DNA from: Gammaproteobacteria bacterium
GTDB lineage: Bacteria > Pseudomonadota > Gammaproteobacteria > Steroidobacterales > Steroidobacteraceae
Length of the DNA stretch: 42,883 nt
Assembly (NCBI GenBank): GCA_023265875.1
Contig: JAHFSF010000002.1
Location: forward strand, 1-42,883
Direction of reading: 5' to 3'
Below the pieces are notes generated by a model. The model did not search any database. It saw nothing but the letters and a program-made list of their open reading frames with translations, and was not told the DNA's origin. Shown here piece after piece: positions 24,165 to 33,283 of the stretch; the stretch's first letter is position 1; each line of letters starts with the position of its first letter. The translations under genes were made by a program, and so were the position numbers.

Positions 24165-25472
24165 ATGAAGAAGGACGAGTTCGCCAGGCGCAGGCGCCAG
24201 TTGATGCGGATGATGGGCAAGGACGCGATTGCGATCCTGCCGGCGGCACCGGTCCGCCATCGCAATGGCGACGTCGAGTATTTCTACCGTCCCGACAGCG
24301 ATTTCTATTACCTGACCGATTTTCCGGAGCCGGAAGCCGTCGCCGTGCTGCTGCCGGGCCGGCCGCATGGCGAATACGTGCTGTTCGTGCGCGATCGCGA
24401 CCCGGCCCGCGAGACCTGGGACGGCGCGCGGGCCGGGCCGGCGGGCGCCGTGCGCGACCACGGCGCCGATGACGCGTTCCCGATGTCAGACATCGACGAG
24501 ATCCTGCCCGGGCTGCTGGAACGCTATGCGCGTGTCTATTACACGATGGGCACGCACCTGGAGTTCGACAAGCGCGTGATCGGCTGGGTCAACCACCTGC
24601 GCGCGCAGGCGAAGCAGGGCCTGCACACGCCCCAGGAGTTCGTCGCGCTCGACCATCCGCTGCACGAAATGCGGCTCGTCAAGAGCCGGGCCGAACTCGC
24701 GGTGATGCGCCGCGCCGGGAAGATCGCCTGCGCGGCACACCGGCGGGCCCTTGCGGCGACCGCGCCCGGCCGCATGGAATACGAGGTCATGGCCGAAATC
24801 CTGCATGAGTTCCATACGCAGCGCGCCGATATCTCCTATCACCCGATCGTCGGCAGCGGCCCCAATTCCTGCGTCCTGCACTACCGCAACAACGATCGCC
24901 AGATGCAGGACGGTGAGCTGCTGCTGATCGACGCCGGTTGCGAGTACCAGTATTACGCGTCCGACGTGACCAGGACGCTGCCGGTCGGCGGCCGCTACAG
25001 CGCCCGCCAGCGCGACGTGTACGAGATCGTGCTCGAGGCGCAGAAAGCCGCGATCGCCAAGGTCCGGCCGGGCTGCCACTGGAACGATGCCCATGACGCG
25101 GCCGTGCGTGCGATCACCCAGGGCCTGGTTCGAATCGGCCTGCTGAAAGGGCGCGTTTCCCGGCTCATCAAGGAAGGCGCCTACCGGGAATACTTCATGC
25201 ACCGGACCGGCCACTGGCTCGGCATGGATGTACACGACGTCGGCGAGTACAAAGTCGGCGAACAATGGCGCCTGCTGGAGCCCGGCATGGTCACGACCGT
25301 CGAGCCGGGCATCTACATCTCGCGCGGTGCGAAGAATGCCGGCCGGCAATGGCGGGGTATCGGCGTGCGCATCGAGGACGACGTGGTCGTCACCGCTGAC
25401 GTGCCCGAGGTGCTGACGGCAGGAATGCCGAGCGACCCGGATGAGATCGAGCGGCTGATGGCGGCGGCGTGA
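24165..25472 (+). CDS. pepP: Xaa-Pro aminopeptidase P
   Basis: PepP is a cytosolic dimanganese peptidase that removes an N-terminal residue preceding proline. The 435-residue protein has an N-terminal creatinase-like domain (VEYFYRPDSDFYYLTDFPEPEAV) and a pita-bread catalytic domain. Metal ligands appear in LIDAGCEYQYYASDVTRT (two Asp), HRTGHWLGMDVHDVG (His), VEPGIYI (Glu) and RIEDDVVV (Glu). It is the second gene of ygfB-pepP-ubiH-ubiI; its stop overlaps the ubiH GTG start. Confidence 0.96.
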   Translation: MKKDEFARRRRQLMRMMGKDAIAILPAAPVRHRNGDVEYFYRPDSDFYYLTDFPEPEAVAVLLPGRPHGEYVLFVRDRDPARETWDGARAGPAGAVRDHGADDAFPMSDIDEILPGLLERYARVYYTMGTHLEFDKRVIGWVNHLRAQAKQGLHTPQEFVALDHPLHEMRLVKSRAELAVMRRAGKIACAAHRRALAATAPGRMEYEVMAEILHEFHTQRADISYHPIVGSGPNSCVLHYRNNDRQMQDGELLLIDAGCEYQYYASDVTRTLPVGGRYSARQRDVYEIVLEAQKAAIAKVRPGCHWNDAHDAAVRAITQGLVRIGLLKGRVSRLIKEGAYREYFMHRTGHWLGMDVHDVGEYKVGEQWRLLEPGMVTTVEPGIYISRGAKNAGRQWRGIGVRIEDDVVVTADVPEVLTAGMPSDPDEIERLMAAA

Positions 25473-26737
25473 ACCGGCCCGCGATGCTGCGCTGCGACGT
25501 CGCCATCGCCGGCGGCGGCATGGTAGGCCTGTCGCTGGCCGCGGCGCTCGCCGAGCTGCCGCTCGATGTCGTCGTCGTCGAACCGGTGGCCGCCGAGGCG
25601 GATGAACAGCCAAGCTTTGACTCACGCACGACGGCGTTGGCGGCCGGCAGCCGGCGCGTGCTGGAAGGCGTCGGTGCGTGGGCCGGCATCGCCGTGCAGG
25701 CGACGCCGATCCGCAAGATCCACGTGTCGGAGCGCGGCGTGTTCGGATTCGCACGGCTGACGGCCGCCGAGCAGGGCGTCACCGCGCTCGGCTATACGAT
25801 CGAAAACCGGCTGCTGGGCCAGGCGCTGCGACGCCGTTGCGGAACCGCCGCGCGCCTGGTCCACTGTCCCGCTGGGGTGCAGGACGTGGTCCCGGGCGAA
25901 GACACGGCACGGCTTGTGACCGATCAGGGGCAGCAGATCGCGGCCCGCCTGGTGGTCGCGGCAGACGGTGCCCGGTCGCGCGTGCGCAGCGCCTGCGGCA
26001 TCGAGGCGACCGTGTCGGACTACGACCAGCACGCCGTCGTAGCGCACGTGGAGACCGAGCGCTTCCACGAGTACACGGCCTATGAGCGCTTCACGCCGTC
26101 GGGGCCGATCGCCGTGCTGCCGATCACGGAGGGGCGCTGTGCGATCGTCTGGACGCTGGGACCCGAGGCTGCACGGCGCGCCCTGGGGCTCCCCGACGCG
26201 GTATTCATTGACGAACTCCAGCAGGCCTTCGGCCTGCGTCTCGGGCGCTTCACGCGCGTCGGCCGGCGGCAGTCCTATCCGCTCGCGCTGACGCGTTCCG
26301 ATAAGCAGTCGGCGCCTCGCGCCGTGATCATCGGCAATGCCGCCCAGGGCCTGCACCCGGTCGCAGGACAGGGATTCAATCTCGGCCTGCGCGATGTCGC
26401 GACGCTCGCCGAGGTGCTGGCCGACGAGATCGGGGAGCAGGGTGTGGCAGCCGATCCCGGTGCGGCGCGGGTGATCGAGCGCTACACGGGCTGGCGACAA
26501 CCGGACCGCAACGCGGTGATCCGCTTCACCGATGCGCTGGTGCGGGGTTTCGGCAATCCGTTCGGTCCGCTCCGCGCCGCGCGCGCTTCGGGCCTGCTGC
26601 TGTTCGACCTGTTCGGTCCGGCCAAGCGTGAGTTCGCGCGCCGGACGATGGGCATGGCCGGACCATTGCCACGCCTCGTGCGCGGGCTGCCGCTGGTCGT
26701 CACGCGACCGGCCACCGACCGGCCGGTGCAGGCATGA
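25469..26737 (+). CDS. ubiH: Ubiquinone C1-hydroxylase UbiH
   Basis: A class A FAD monooxygenase acting on the ubiquinone ring at C1. The 422 residues include the Rossmann motif GGGMVGLSLA, the VVAADGARSRVR segment, and the second FAD motif GNAAQGLHPVAGQGFNLGLRD, whose NAAQ form is typical of UbiH. The start is the GTG at 25469 overlapping the pepP stop; an ATG at 25484 is the alternative. Together with UbiI (next gene) and Coq7 (18.8 kb), all three ring hydroxylations are encoded in this window. Confidence 0.93.
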   Translation: MNRPAMLRCDVAIAGGGMVGLSLAAALAELPLDVVVVEPVAAEADEQPSFDSRTTALAAGSRRVLEGVGAWAGIAVQATPIRKIHVSERGVFGFARLTAAEQGVTALGYTIENRLLGQALRRRCGTAARLVHCPAGVQDVVPGEDTARLVTDQGQQIAARLVVAADGARSRVRSACGIEATVSDYDQHAVVAHVETERFHEYTAYERFTPSGPIAVLPITEGRCAIVWTLGPEAARRALGLPDAVFIDELQQAFGLRLGRFTRVGRRQSYPLALTRSDKQSAPRAVIIGNAAQGLHPVAGQGFNLGLRDVATLAEVLADEIGEQGVAADPGAARVIERYTGWRQPDRNAVIRFTDALVRGFGNPFGPLRAARASGLLLFDLFGPAKREFARRTMGMAGPLPRLVRGLPLVVTRPATDRPVQA

Positions 26738-27969
26738 AGCGCGATTTCGACGTGGTGGTCGTCGGCGGTGCGATGGCCGGGGCCGGCGCAGCGGCGCTCC
26801 TGGCATCGAATTCGGGCACTGCTTCGCTGCGGATTGCGCTCATCGAGCCGCATCCGGCGACTGCACCCGCGGCGGCGGATCCGCTCGACCTGCGTGTCTC
26901 GGCGCTGTCGCAGGCGTCGCAGCGCCTGCTGGAACAGACTGCTGCCTGGCCCGCCGTCGTCGCGCGGGGCGCCGCCGCCTATCAGCGCATGGTCGTCTGG
27001 GAAGAGCGCACGACCCCGGACGGGCCGGGGGCGCTGCACTTCGACGCGGCCGAGCTAGGCGAAAGGGAACTCGGCCACATCGTCGAGAATCGCGCGGTGC
27101 AGGCGGCATTGCTGGAGCGCGCGCTGGCTGCGGGCGTCGTGCTGCTGCGCACCGGATTCTCGTCGCTGGCGGCAGGCGCCGATGCCGTCCGCGTAGCGAC
27201 GACCGATAGCCGCGAGTTTTCGGCGGCGCTCGTCATCGGCGCTGACGGCGGCGACTCGGCGGTGCGATCGCGTGCAGGCATCGCGACACGCGGCTCCGAC
27301 TACGAGCAGTGTGCCGTCGTGACGCACCTGTCCTGTGAACAGCCGCACCGGGACACGGCCTGGCAACGCTTTCTCGATACCGGGCCGCTCGCGCTGCTGC
27401 CGCTCGCCGATGGACGCGTCTCGCTGGTCTGGTCGACGACGCCGGCGCAGGCCCAGGAACTGGTTAACTGCGGCGCTGAGGAGTTCGCCGAGCGTGTGAC
27501 CGCCGCCTCGGCGGGCGTCCTCGGGCGGCTCGAGGCGACCGCGGCGCGGGCGGCGTTTCCGCTGCGGCTGCTGCAGGCGGACCGCTACGTGGCGAATCGG
27601 ATTGCATTGATCGGCGATGCCGCCCACACCGTGCATCCGCTGGCCGGGCAAGGGATCAACCTGGCTTTCCTGGATGCCGCAGCACTCGTCGATGTCATCG
27701 GCGCGGCGCTGGAATCCGGGGACGATCCGGGCGAACTGCGCCCGCTCCGGCGCTACGAGCGCTGGCGCAAGGCCGAGGTTCTGCCGGCGATCGCGCTGCT
27801 GGACGGCCTGCAGCGGCTGTTCCGCGGCGGCAATCCGCTGCAGTCCCGCCTGCGCCGGGAAGGTCTCGGCCTGGTCGATGCCTCGGGGCTGTTGAAGCGG
27901 GCGCTGATGCGGCGCGCCATGGGCATCTCTGGCGAAGTGCCGGAGTCGGTGCGCCAGCGGCCGTCATGA
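26734..27969 (+). CDS. ubiI: UbiI/VisC-type ubiquinone C5-hydroxylase
   Basis: A 411-residue FAD monooxygenase paralogous to UbiH. It has VVGGAMAGAGAAALLA at the N-terminus, VIGADGGDSAVRSRAG in the middle and GDAAHTVHPLAGQGINLAFLD as the second FAD motif. Position directly after ubiH (ATGA overlap) matches ubiI (visC) of E. coli, which hydroxylates C5. UbiF is related, but the C6 step is covered by Coq7 here, so UbiI is the better call. Its stop touches that of the convergent transporter gene at TCATGA. Confidence 0.88.
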   Translation: MKRDFDVVVVGGAMAGAGAAALLASNSGTASLRIALIEPHPATAPAAADPLDLRVSALSQASQRLLEQTAAWPAVVARGAAAYQRMVVWEERTTPDGPGALHFDAAELGERELGHIVENRAVQAALLERALAAGVVLLRTGFSSLAAGADAVRVATTDSREFSAALVIGADGGDSAVRSRAGIATRGSDYEQCAVVTHLSCEQPHRDTAWQRFLDTGPLALLPLADGRVSLVWSTTPAQAQELVNCGAEEFAERVTAASAGVLGRLEATAARAAFPLRLLQADRYVANRIALIGDAAHTVHPLAGQGINLAFLDAAALVDVIGAALESGDDPGELRPLRRYERWRKAEVLPAIALLDGLQRLFRGGNPLQSRLRREGLGLVDASGLLKRALMRRAMGISGEVPESVRQRPS

Positions 27970-29571
27970 ATTGAGAGTGGCGTCCTTGGTCTCGCGCAGG
28001 AACAACAGGCCGACCATGCCGGTCATCGCCGCAACGATGATCGGATACCAGAGACCATCGTAGATATTGCCGGTGCGAACGACGAGCGCAGCCGCGAGGA
28101 AGGGCAGGAAACCGCCGAACCAGCCATTGCCGATATGGTAGGGCAGGCTCATCGACGAATAGCGGATGCGCGTCGGGAAGAGTTCGACGAGGTAGGCGGC
28201 GATCGGGCCGTACACCATCGTCACGTAGATCATCAGGGCCCACAGCAGCAGCAGGGCCACCGGCAGGTTGACGCGCGCGGGATCGGCAGCGGCCGGGTAG
28301 CCGTACGCGATGAGCTGCGCGCGGTAACTCGCCTGGTCGAATCCCGTGAGCCGCGTCGCGCCGATCGTCGTCACGACGTCGTTGTTTCCATCCTGCGGCT
28401 GGCGTTCGTAGCTGACGCCGGCCTTGGTCAGGAAGTCGCGCGCCTGATCACATAGCGACTTCGGTTTCGAAAAGATGTGGACATGGCAGTCCTGGCCGGC
28501 GACGGTGATCGCGGCGCGCTCCTCGAACTCGGCGAGCGCCGGATTCACCGACAGCGTCAGTCCCTTGAAGATCGGGATGAATGTCAGCGCGGCGAGCAGG
28601 CAGCCGGCGACCATGATGCGCCGGCGGCCGATGCGATCGGACAACCTGCCGAAAACGACGAAGAACGGCGTGCCGACGAGCAGCGCGGCCGCGACCAGCA
28701 GGTAGGACATCTCGAAATCGAGCTTCAGCGTGTTCTGCAGGAAGAACAACGCATAGAACTGCCCCGTGTACCAGACCACGCCCTGGCCGGCGGTCGCGCC
28801 GAAGAGCGCGAGCAGCACGATTCGCGCATTGGCCCATTGCCCGAAGCTCTCGGTCAACGGTGCGCGCGACAGCCCGCCCGCGGACTTGATCTCGAGAAAA
28901 GCCGGGGACTCCTCGAGCTTCAGCCGGATGTACACCGATACCCCGAGCAGCACCACCGACAGCAGGAATGGAATGCGCCAGCCCCAGGCGCGGAATGTCT
29001 CCTCGCCCAGGCCCAGCCGGCAGCCGAGGATGACGGCAAGCGACAGGAAGAACCCGAGCGTCGCCGTCGTCTGGATCCAGCTCGTATAGCTGCCACGCCG
29101 GCCCGGCGGCGCATGTTCGGCCACATACGTGGCGGCGCCGCCATATTCGCCGCCGAGCGCGAGGCCCTGGGCGAGCCGCAGCGTCACCAGCAGCACCGGC
29201 GCCCAGATGCCGATCCGCGCATAGGTCGGCAGCACGCCGACCAGCGCCGTCGAGAAACCCATGACGACGATCGTGATCAGGAAGGTGTACTTGCGGCCGA
29301 TCAGGTCGCCGACGCGACCGAACACGAGTGCGCCGAGCGGCCGGACCGCGAAACCGGCGCCGAAAGTCGCGAGGCTGGCGAGAAACGCCGCGGTGTCGTT
29401 GCCAGGCGGAAAGAACAGCGAGCTGAAGAATACGGCGAGCGTGCCGTAGAGGTAGAAATCGTACCACTCGAACACCGTGCCGAGCGACGAGGCAAAAATC
29501 ACCCGACGATGCGCTGCATCGATCCACGGGCCCGGCGCCGCGGGCCCCATGCTGGAAGCCGGGGTATTCAT
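27964..29571 (-). CDS. MHS-family MFS transporter with extra soluble insert
   Basis: A 535-residue metabolite:H+ symporter-like protein. It has the family start SSLGTVFEWYDFYLYGTLAVFF, the loop motif GRVGDLIGRKYTFLIT, LRLAQGLALGGEYGGAATYVAEHAP, and the second-half motif GRLSDRIGRRRIMVAG. Twelve helices are likely. Between about helices 8 or 9 and the next pair there is a soluble insert of roughly 85 residues (from AITVAGQDCHVHIF to YPAAADPARV) containing two cysteines, not present in ProP. The substrate cannot be told. The track start at 29733 runs through phhB; ATG 29571 is preferred. It ends the DUF885-ispG-phhB operon, 10 nt after phhB. Confidence 0.85.
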   Translation of the reverse strand: MNTPASSMGPAAPGPWIDAAHRRVIFASSLGTVFEWYDFYLYGTLAVFFSSLFFPPGNDTAAFLASLATFGAGFAVRPLGALVFGRVGDLIGRKYTFLITIVVMGFSTALVGVLPTYARIGIWAPVLLVTLRLAQGLALGGEYGGAATYVAEHAPPGRRGSYTSWIQTTATLGFFLSLAVILGCRLGLGEETFRAWGWRIPFLLSVVLLGVSVYIRLKLEESPAFLEIKSAGGLSRAPLTESFGQWANARIVLLALFGATAGQGVVWYTGQFYALFFLQNTLKLDFEMSYLLVAAALLVGTPFFVVFGRLSDRIGRRRIMVAGCLLAALTFIPIFKGLTLSVNPALAEFEERAAITVAGQDCHVHIFSKPKSLCDQARDFLTKAGVSYERQPQDGNNDVVTTIGATRLTGFDQASYRAQLIAYGYPAAADPARVNLPVALLLLWALMIYVTMVYGPIAAYLVELFPTRIRYSSMSLPYHIGNGWFGGFLPFLAAALVVRTGNIYDGLWYPIIVAAMTGMVGLLFLRETKDATLNS

Positions 29572-29581
29572 GCGGCGGGAT

Positions 29582-29914
29582 CTACAGCAACGAGTCCGCC
29601 TTGGCCGCGCAGATGAAATCGTTGTCGGACAGCCCGCCGATGGCATGCGTCGAGAAGCGGATCCGGCAGTAGTTGTAGCCGATCTCCAGATCCGGGTGGT
29701 GGTCCTCGGCATTGGCGATGTGCGCGAGCGCATTGACGAAGCTCATCGTGCGCCAGAAATCCGGGAACCCGAGGTCGCGTCGCAGGGCCTTGCCGTCCTC
29801 GACCAGCCGCCAGTCCTTGTGCAGCAGATTCATCAGGCTCGCGGCCGCCTTCGCATCGTGCGCTCGCACGCCGCCCTCGCAGGGGACGCACTTACGGTCC
29901 TTGAGTGATTCCAT
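29582..29914 (-). CDS. phhB: Pterin-4a-carbinolamine dehydratase
   Basis: A 110-residue PCD/DCoH-family enzyme that recycles the pterin cofactor after aromatic amino acid hydroxylation. The catalytic block AHIANAEDHHPDLEIGYNYCRIRFSTHAIGGLSDND is complete, including the HHP. No phenylalanine hydroxylase gene is adjacent; family members also occur without one, with suggested roles in pterin or molybdopterin metabolism. Its ATG shares one base with the ispG stop (TGATG), so translation is coupled. Confidence 0.92.
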   Translation of the reverse strand: MESLKDRKCVPCEGGVRAHDAKAAASLMNLLHKDWRLVEDGKALRRDLGFPDFWRTMSFVNALAHIANAEDHHPDLEIGYNYCRIRFSTHAIGGLSDNDFICAAKADSLL

Positions 29915-31137
29915 CAGCCCTCCCGCGGCGCAAAGTGGCGCACGACGTAGCGTTCGACCAGTTCCTGGAAATCCTCGGCGATGCGCTCACCCTTCAGCGT
30001 GACCGTCTTTTCGCCGTCCTCGTAAACAGGGGCCACGGGCCGTTCGCCGCTGCCGGGGAGGCTGATGCCGATGTTGGCATGCTTGCTCTCGCCCGGCCCA
30101 TTGACGACGCAGCCCATCACGGCAACGGTCATCGTCTCGACGCCGGAGAAGCTGCGCTGCCAGTCCGGCATGCGTCGGCGCACGTGTTCCTGGATCCGCT
30201 GGGCGAGCTCCTGGAAGTAACTACTGGTGGTGCGGCCACAGCCGGGACAGGCGACGACCCGCGGCAGGAAGGCGCGCAGGCCGAGGCTCTGCAGGATCTC
30301 CTGGGCGATGCGGACCTCCTCCGTTCGGTCGCCGCCGGGCTGTGGCGTCAGCGACACGCGGATCGTGTCGCCGATGCCTTCTTGCAGCAGCACGGCGATC
30401 GCCGCGGTCGAGGACACGACGCCCTTGGCGCCCATGCCGGCCTCGGTCAGGCCGAGGTGCAGCGGGTAATCGCAGCGCGCGGCGAGCTGGCGGTAAATCG
30501 CGATCAGGTCCTGCACGCCGCTGACCTTCGAGCTGATGACGATCGCGTCGTGCGGCAGGCCGAGTTCCTCGGCGCGCGCCGCGCTCGCGAGCGCGGAGAC
30601 GACGGTCGCCTCGCGCAGCACCTCGAGCGCGTCCTGCGGCTCCGGCAGGCGCGAGTTCTCGTCCATCATCCGCGTCAGCAGGTCCTGGTCGAGGCTGCCC
30701 CAGTTGACGCCGATTCGAACCGGCTTGCGATGCCGGCAGGCGGTCTCGATCATCGCGGCGAACTGCGGGTCGCGCTTGCTGCCGCGGCCGACATTGCCCG
30801 GATTGATGCGGAGCTTGTCGAGCGCCTCGGCGCAACCAGGATGCGCGGCCAGCAGCTTGTGGCCGTTGAAGTGAAAGTCGCCGACCAGCGGCACGCCGCA
30901 GCCGGCGGCCAGCAGCCGCTCCCTGATCCGCGGCACCGCCGCCGCGGCCTCGTCGGTGTTGACGGTCACGCGGACGATTTCCGAGCCGGCGGCGGCAAGT
31001 TCACCAACCTGCCGGACCGTCGCTTCGACGTCTGCGGTGTCGGTATTCGTCATCGACTGCACGACGACCGGCCGGCCGCCACCGACCGTGACGGCGCCGA
31101 TGCGGACCCCGACTGATGCGCGGCGTGGCGCGATCAC
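29914..31137 (-). CDS. ispG: (E)-4-hydroxy-3-methylbut-2-enyl-diphosphate synthase IspG
   Basis: IspG is the [4Fe-4S] enzyme of the MEP isoprenoid pathway. The 407-residue protein has [16 protein letters not shown] at the N-terminus and the cluster ligands C297 and C300 (ACPGCGRTT) and C343 with E350 ([10 protein letters not shown]). The CPGCGRTT form and length resemble the alpha/beta/xanthomonad type rather than the shorter E. coli enzyme. The start is a GTG at 31137 overlapping the DUF885 stop (GTGA). Isoprenoids from this pathway feed the ubiquinone tail built by genes elsewhere in this chromosome. Confidence 0.95.
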   Translation of the reverse strand: MIAPRRASVGVRIGAVTVGGGRPVVVQSMTNTDTADVEATVRQVGELAAAGSEIVRVTVNTDEAAAAVPRIRERLLAAGCGVPLVGDFHFNGHKLLAAHPGCAEALDKLRINPGNVGRGSKRDPQFAAMIETACRHRKPVRIGVNWGSLDQDLLTRMMDENSRLPEPQDALEVLREATVVSALASAARAEELGLPHDAIVISSKVSGVQDLIAIYRQLAARCDYPLHLGLTEAGMGAKGVVSSTAAIAVLLQEGIGDTIRVSLTPQPGGDRTEEVRIAQEILQSLGLRAFLPRVVACPGCGRTTSSYFQELAQRIQEHVRRRMPDWQRSFSGVETMTVAVMGCVVNGPGESKHANIGISLPGSGERPVAPVYEDGEKTVTLKGERIAEDFQELVERYVVRHFAPREG

Positions 31138-32900
31138 GGCTGCTTCTGAGTCTCGATCCAGTCATTGACGGTCCGCTCGACGATCTCGAGCGGCACCGCG
31201 CCGGTCGAGAGCAGCGTGTCGTGGAAGGCGCGGATGTCGAAACGGTCGCCAAGCGCCGCTTCCGCGCGCGCGCGCAGCTCGAGGATCTTCATCTGGCCGA
31301 TCTTGTAGGCGAGCGCCTGCCCGGGCCAGGCGATGTAGCGATCGATCTCGTTGACGACGTCTGCCTCGGTCTTGGCCGCATTCTCGAGGAAGTAGTCGAT
31401 CGCCTGCTGGCGCGTCCAGCCCATGTAGTGGATACCGGTGTCGACGACCAGGCGCACCGCGCGCCACTGGTCGTAAGTCAGCTGGCCGAAGCGTGAGTAT
31501 GGGTCCTGGTACAGCCCGAGGTCGTAGCCCAGCCGCTCCGAATACAGGCCCCAGCCCTCGACATAGGCGGTCACGCCGCTGAAGCGCCGGAACTTCGGCA
31601 GGTCGGTCTGTTCCTGCGCCAGCGCGATCTGCAGGTGATGGCCAGGCACCGCCTCATGCACGGTCAGCACCTCGATTTCGTACTTCGGCCGCACCTCGGG
31701 CCGGTACAGGTTGACGTAAAAATAACCCGGCCGCCGGCCGTCGATGGAGGGCCCGCTGTAGTAAGCGGTCGTCGTGTTCGGCGCACTGGTCGCCGGGATG
31801 ACGCGCAGGCCGAATGGCGTGCGGTACAGCTTGCCGAACAACCGCGGCAACTCGGGTTCGATCATCTTCGCCGTGTAGACGTAGGCGCGGAACAGCTCGT
31901 CGGGCGTCGCATAGTAAAACTTCGGGTCGGTGCGCAGCTGCACGAAGAATTCCTGCAGCGTGCCGCTGAAACCGACCTCCTTCATGACCTCGAGCATCTC
32001 GGCCCGGTCGCGCGCGACCTCGGCGAGGCCGATTTCGTGGATCTGCTCGGGCGTCAGCGAAGTCGTTGTGTGGTACCTGACGCGATTCGCGTAGAAGGCG
32101 CGCCCGTCCGGCGTGTCCCAGATACCGACCGTGTCGCGACAGGCCGGCAGGTACACGTCGCGGAACACGCTGGTGAAGCGGCGGTAACTGGGTATCACCG
32201 CCTCTGCGATGACGCGCCGGGCTGCCGCCGTCAGCCGCCCGCGTTCCGCGTCGGGAATCGCATCCGGATACCGCCGGAACCGCTCGAAGAACGGGCTGTC
32301 ATCCGGACGCTCGACCAGCTGCATCTCGAGTTGGGGCAGCACCCGCTCCATGATGACCCGCGGCTGCGTGCGCTTGGCCGCGGCGGCGCGTTGCAGCAGC
32401 GCTGCGTACTGTTCCAGGTACACGGGCAGCGCCGCCAGGCGCCGGAGCCAGGTGTCGTAATCCGCGACCTTTTCGAACGGCATGTTCTCGGTGGTTTCGT
32501 TCAGCGATTGAGGGCCCTCGCGTGCCTTGATGTCGTAGTACTCGGGATGGAAGGGTGCTGCTGCGACGCGATCCTGGTACTGGAGCCGGAACAGGTCGTA
32601 GTTGAGCTGGTCGGCCGGCGACAGTGCGGCGCGGGGAATCCGGTCCAGGTCGGTGAGCACCCGGGCGTCGGCCGCATTCTGGGCCTCCAGCGCCGCCGGG
32701 CCCAGGTCCGGCCAGCGGTCATTGAATTGGGTCTCGCCGCGGTAACTCGCGACCAGCGGATCCTCGGCGAGTTCGCGTTGCCATTCGCGTTCGAACAGGG
32801 CCTGCAATTGCGCGCCGGCGTCAGCGGCGGCCCACGCCGGGGAGGGCAAGGACAGCGCCATGCAGTACAGGGTGGCAGCCAGGACTCGCGGGCAGGTCAT
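31134..32900 (-). CDS. Secreted DUF885-family putative metallopeptidase
   Basis: A 588-residue exported protein. The N-terminal hydrophobic stretch ending in SPAWAAADA is a signal peptide with an AxA-type cleavage site. The body belongs to DUF885, with the metal-binding-like HEAVPGHH (H415, E416, H421, H422), [12 protein letters not shown], and the C-terminal [14 protein letters not shown]. Family members are described as likely zinc-dependent carboxypeptidase-like enzymes of the periplasm or cell surface; the substrate is unknown. GGAG precedes the ATG. It heads the operon with ispG, phhB and the MHS transporter, and is divergent from the glycine riboswitch. Confidence 0.88.
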   Translation of the reverse strand: MTCPRVLAATLYCMALSLPSPAWAAADAGAQLQALFEREWQRELAEDPLVASYRGETQFNDRWPDLGPAALEAQNAADARVLTDLDRIPRAALSPADQLNYDLFRLQYQDRVAAAPFHPEYYDIKAREGPQSLNETTENMPFEKVADYDTWLRRLAALPVYLEQYAALLQRAAAAKRTQPRVIMERVLPQLEMQLVERPDDSPFFERFRRYPDAIPDAERGRLTAAARRVIAEAVIPSYRRFTSVFRDVYLPACRDTVGIWDTPDGRAFYANRVRYHTTTSLTPEQIHEIGLAEVARDRAEMLEVMKEVGFSGTLQEFFVQLRTDPKFYYATPDELFRAYVYTAKMIEPELPRLFGKLYRTPFGLRVIPATSAPNTTTAYYSGPSIDGRRPGYFYVNLYRPEVRPKYEIEVLTVHEAVPGHHLQIALAQEQTDLPKFRRFSGVTAYVEGWGLYSERLGYDLGLYQDPYSRFGQLTYDQWRAVRLVVDTGIHYMGWTRQQAIDYFLENAAKTEADVVNEIDRYIAWPGQALAYKIGQMKILELRARAEAALGDRFDIRAFHDTLLSTGAVPLEIVERTVNDWIETQKQP

Positions 32901-33013
32901 GCGCGATTTCTCCGATCGGGTTGGCGGCAGGAGGGCGACTATACCCTGTGACGATGGCTGCGGCAGTGGCCGGCAGGCGGCCGCCCGATGACCCGCGGTC
33001 CGCCTGTTTCCGC

Positions 33014-33019
33014 TAGAAT
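33014..33019 (+). promoter_or_regulatory. -10-like TAGAAT upstream of the glycine riboswitch
   Basis: TAGAAT preceded by GC lies 18 nt before the first aptamer stem, a plausible position for the gcv transcript start at about 33026. No good -35 hexamer is visible at 16-18 bp. Confidence 0.4.
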
Positions 33020-33037
33020 TGGTGCCTTCGCATCAAG

Positions 33038-33211
33038 GTCCTGCCGGAGAGACCGCAGCAGTGCGGCGCCGAAGGCGCAACCCGCCCGGAAACGCTCAGG
33101 CAACCGAACGGCAGGACTTGGCGGACTCTGGAGAGTGGCCCTCGCGGGCCCACCGAAGGGGAGCGGCCCCGGGACCACCCGGTACCCAATCTCTCAGGTA
33201 TCAGGACAGAG
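33038..33211 (+). ncRNA. Tandem glycine riboswitch
   Basis: Two glycine aptamers lie upstream of gcvT. Aptamer 1 is closed by GTCCTGCC (33038-33045) and GGCAGGAC (33110-33117), with the conserved GGAGAGACC, GCGCCGAAGG and CTCAGGCAACCG segments. Aptamer 2 (about 33126-33211) has CTCTGGAGAG, CACCGAAGGGG and AATCTCTCAGGTATCAGGACAGAGG. The two are joined by a short linker, the classic cooperative arrangement. Together with the terminator that follows, it should allow gcv transcription when glycine is high. Confidence 0.95.
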
Positions 33212-33247
33212 GGGCGGTGGGTCCGTGGGGCCCGCCGCCCCTTTTTT
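33211..33247 (+). terminator. Riboswitch-controlled intrinsic terminator
   Basis: GGGGCGGTGGG (33211-33221) pairs with CCCGCCGCCCC (33231-33241), 11 bp with one G-U, followed by six Ts. Its left arm begins at the 3' end of the aptamer 2 closing stem, so glycine binding can compete with terminator formation. gcvT starts 36 nt later. Confidence 0.9.
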
Positions 33248-33283
33248 CTTGCGGTGGCAGCAGGGCTGCCGGGACAGACGATG

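Noticed and set aside
33254-33283. Upstream GcvT start in the ORF track
   Set aside because: The extra residues are not in the family and the start lies only 7 nt after the terminator U-run; MGQRTPLYD at 33284 aligns with known GcvT.
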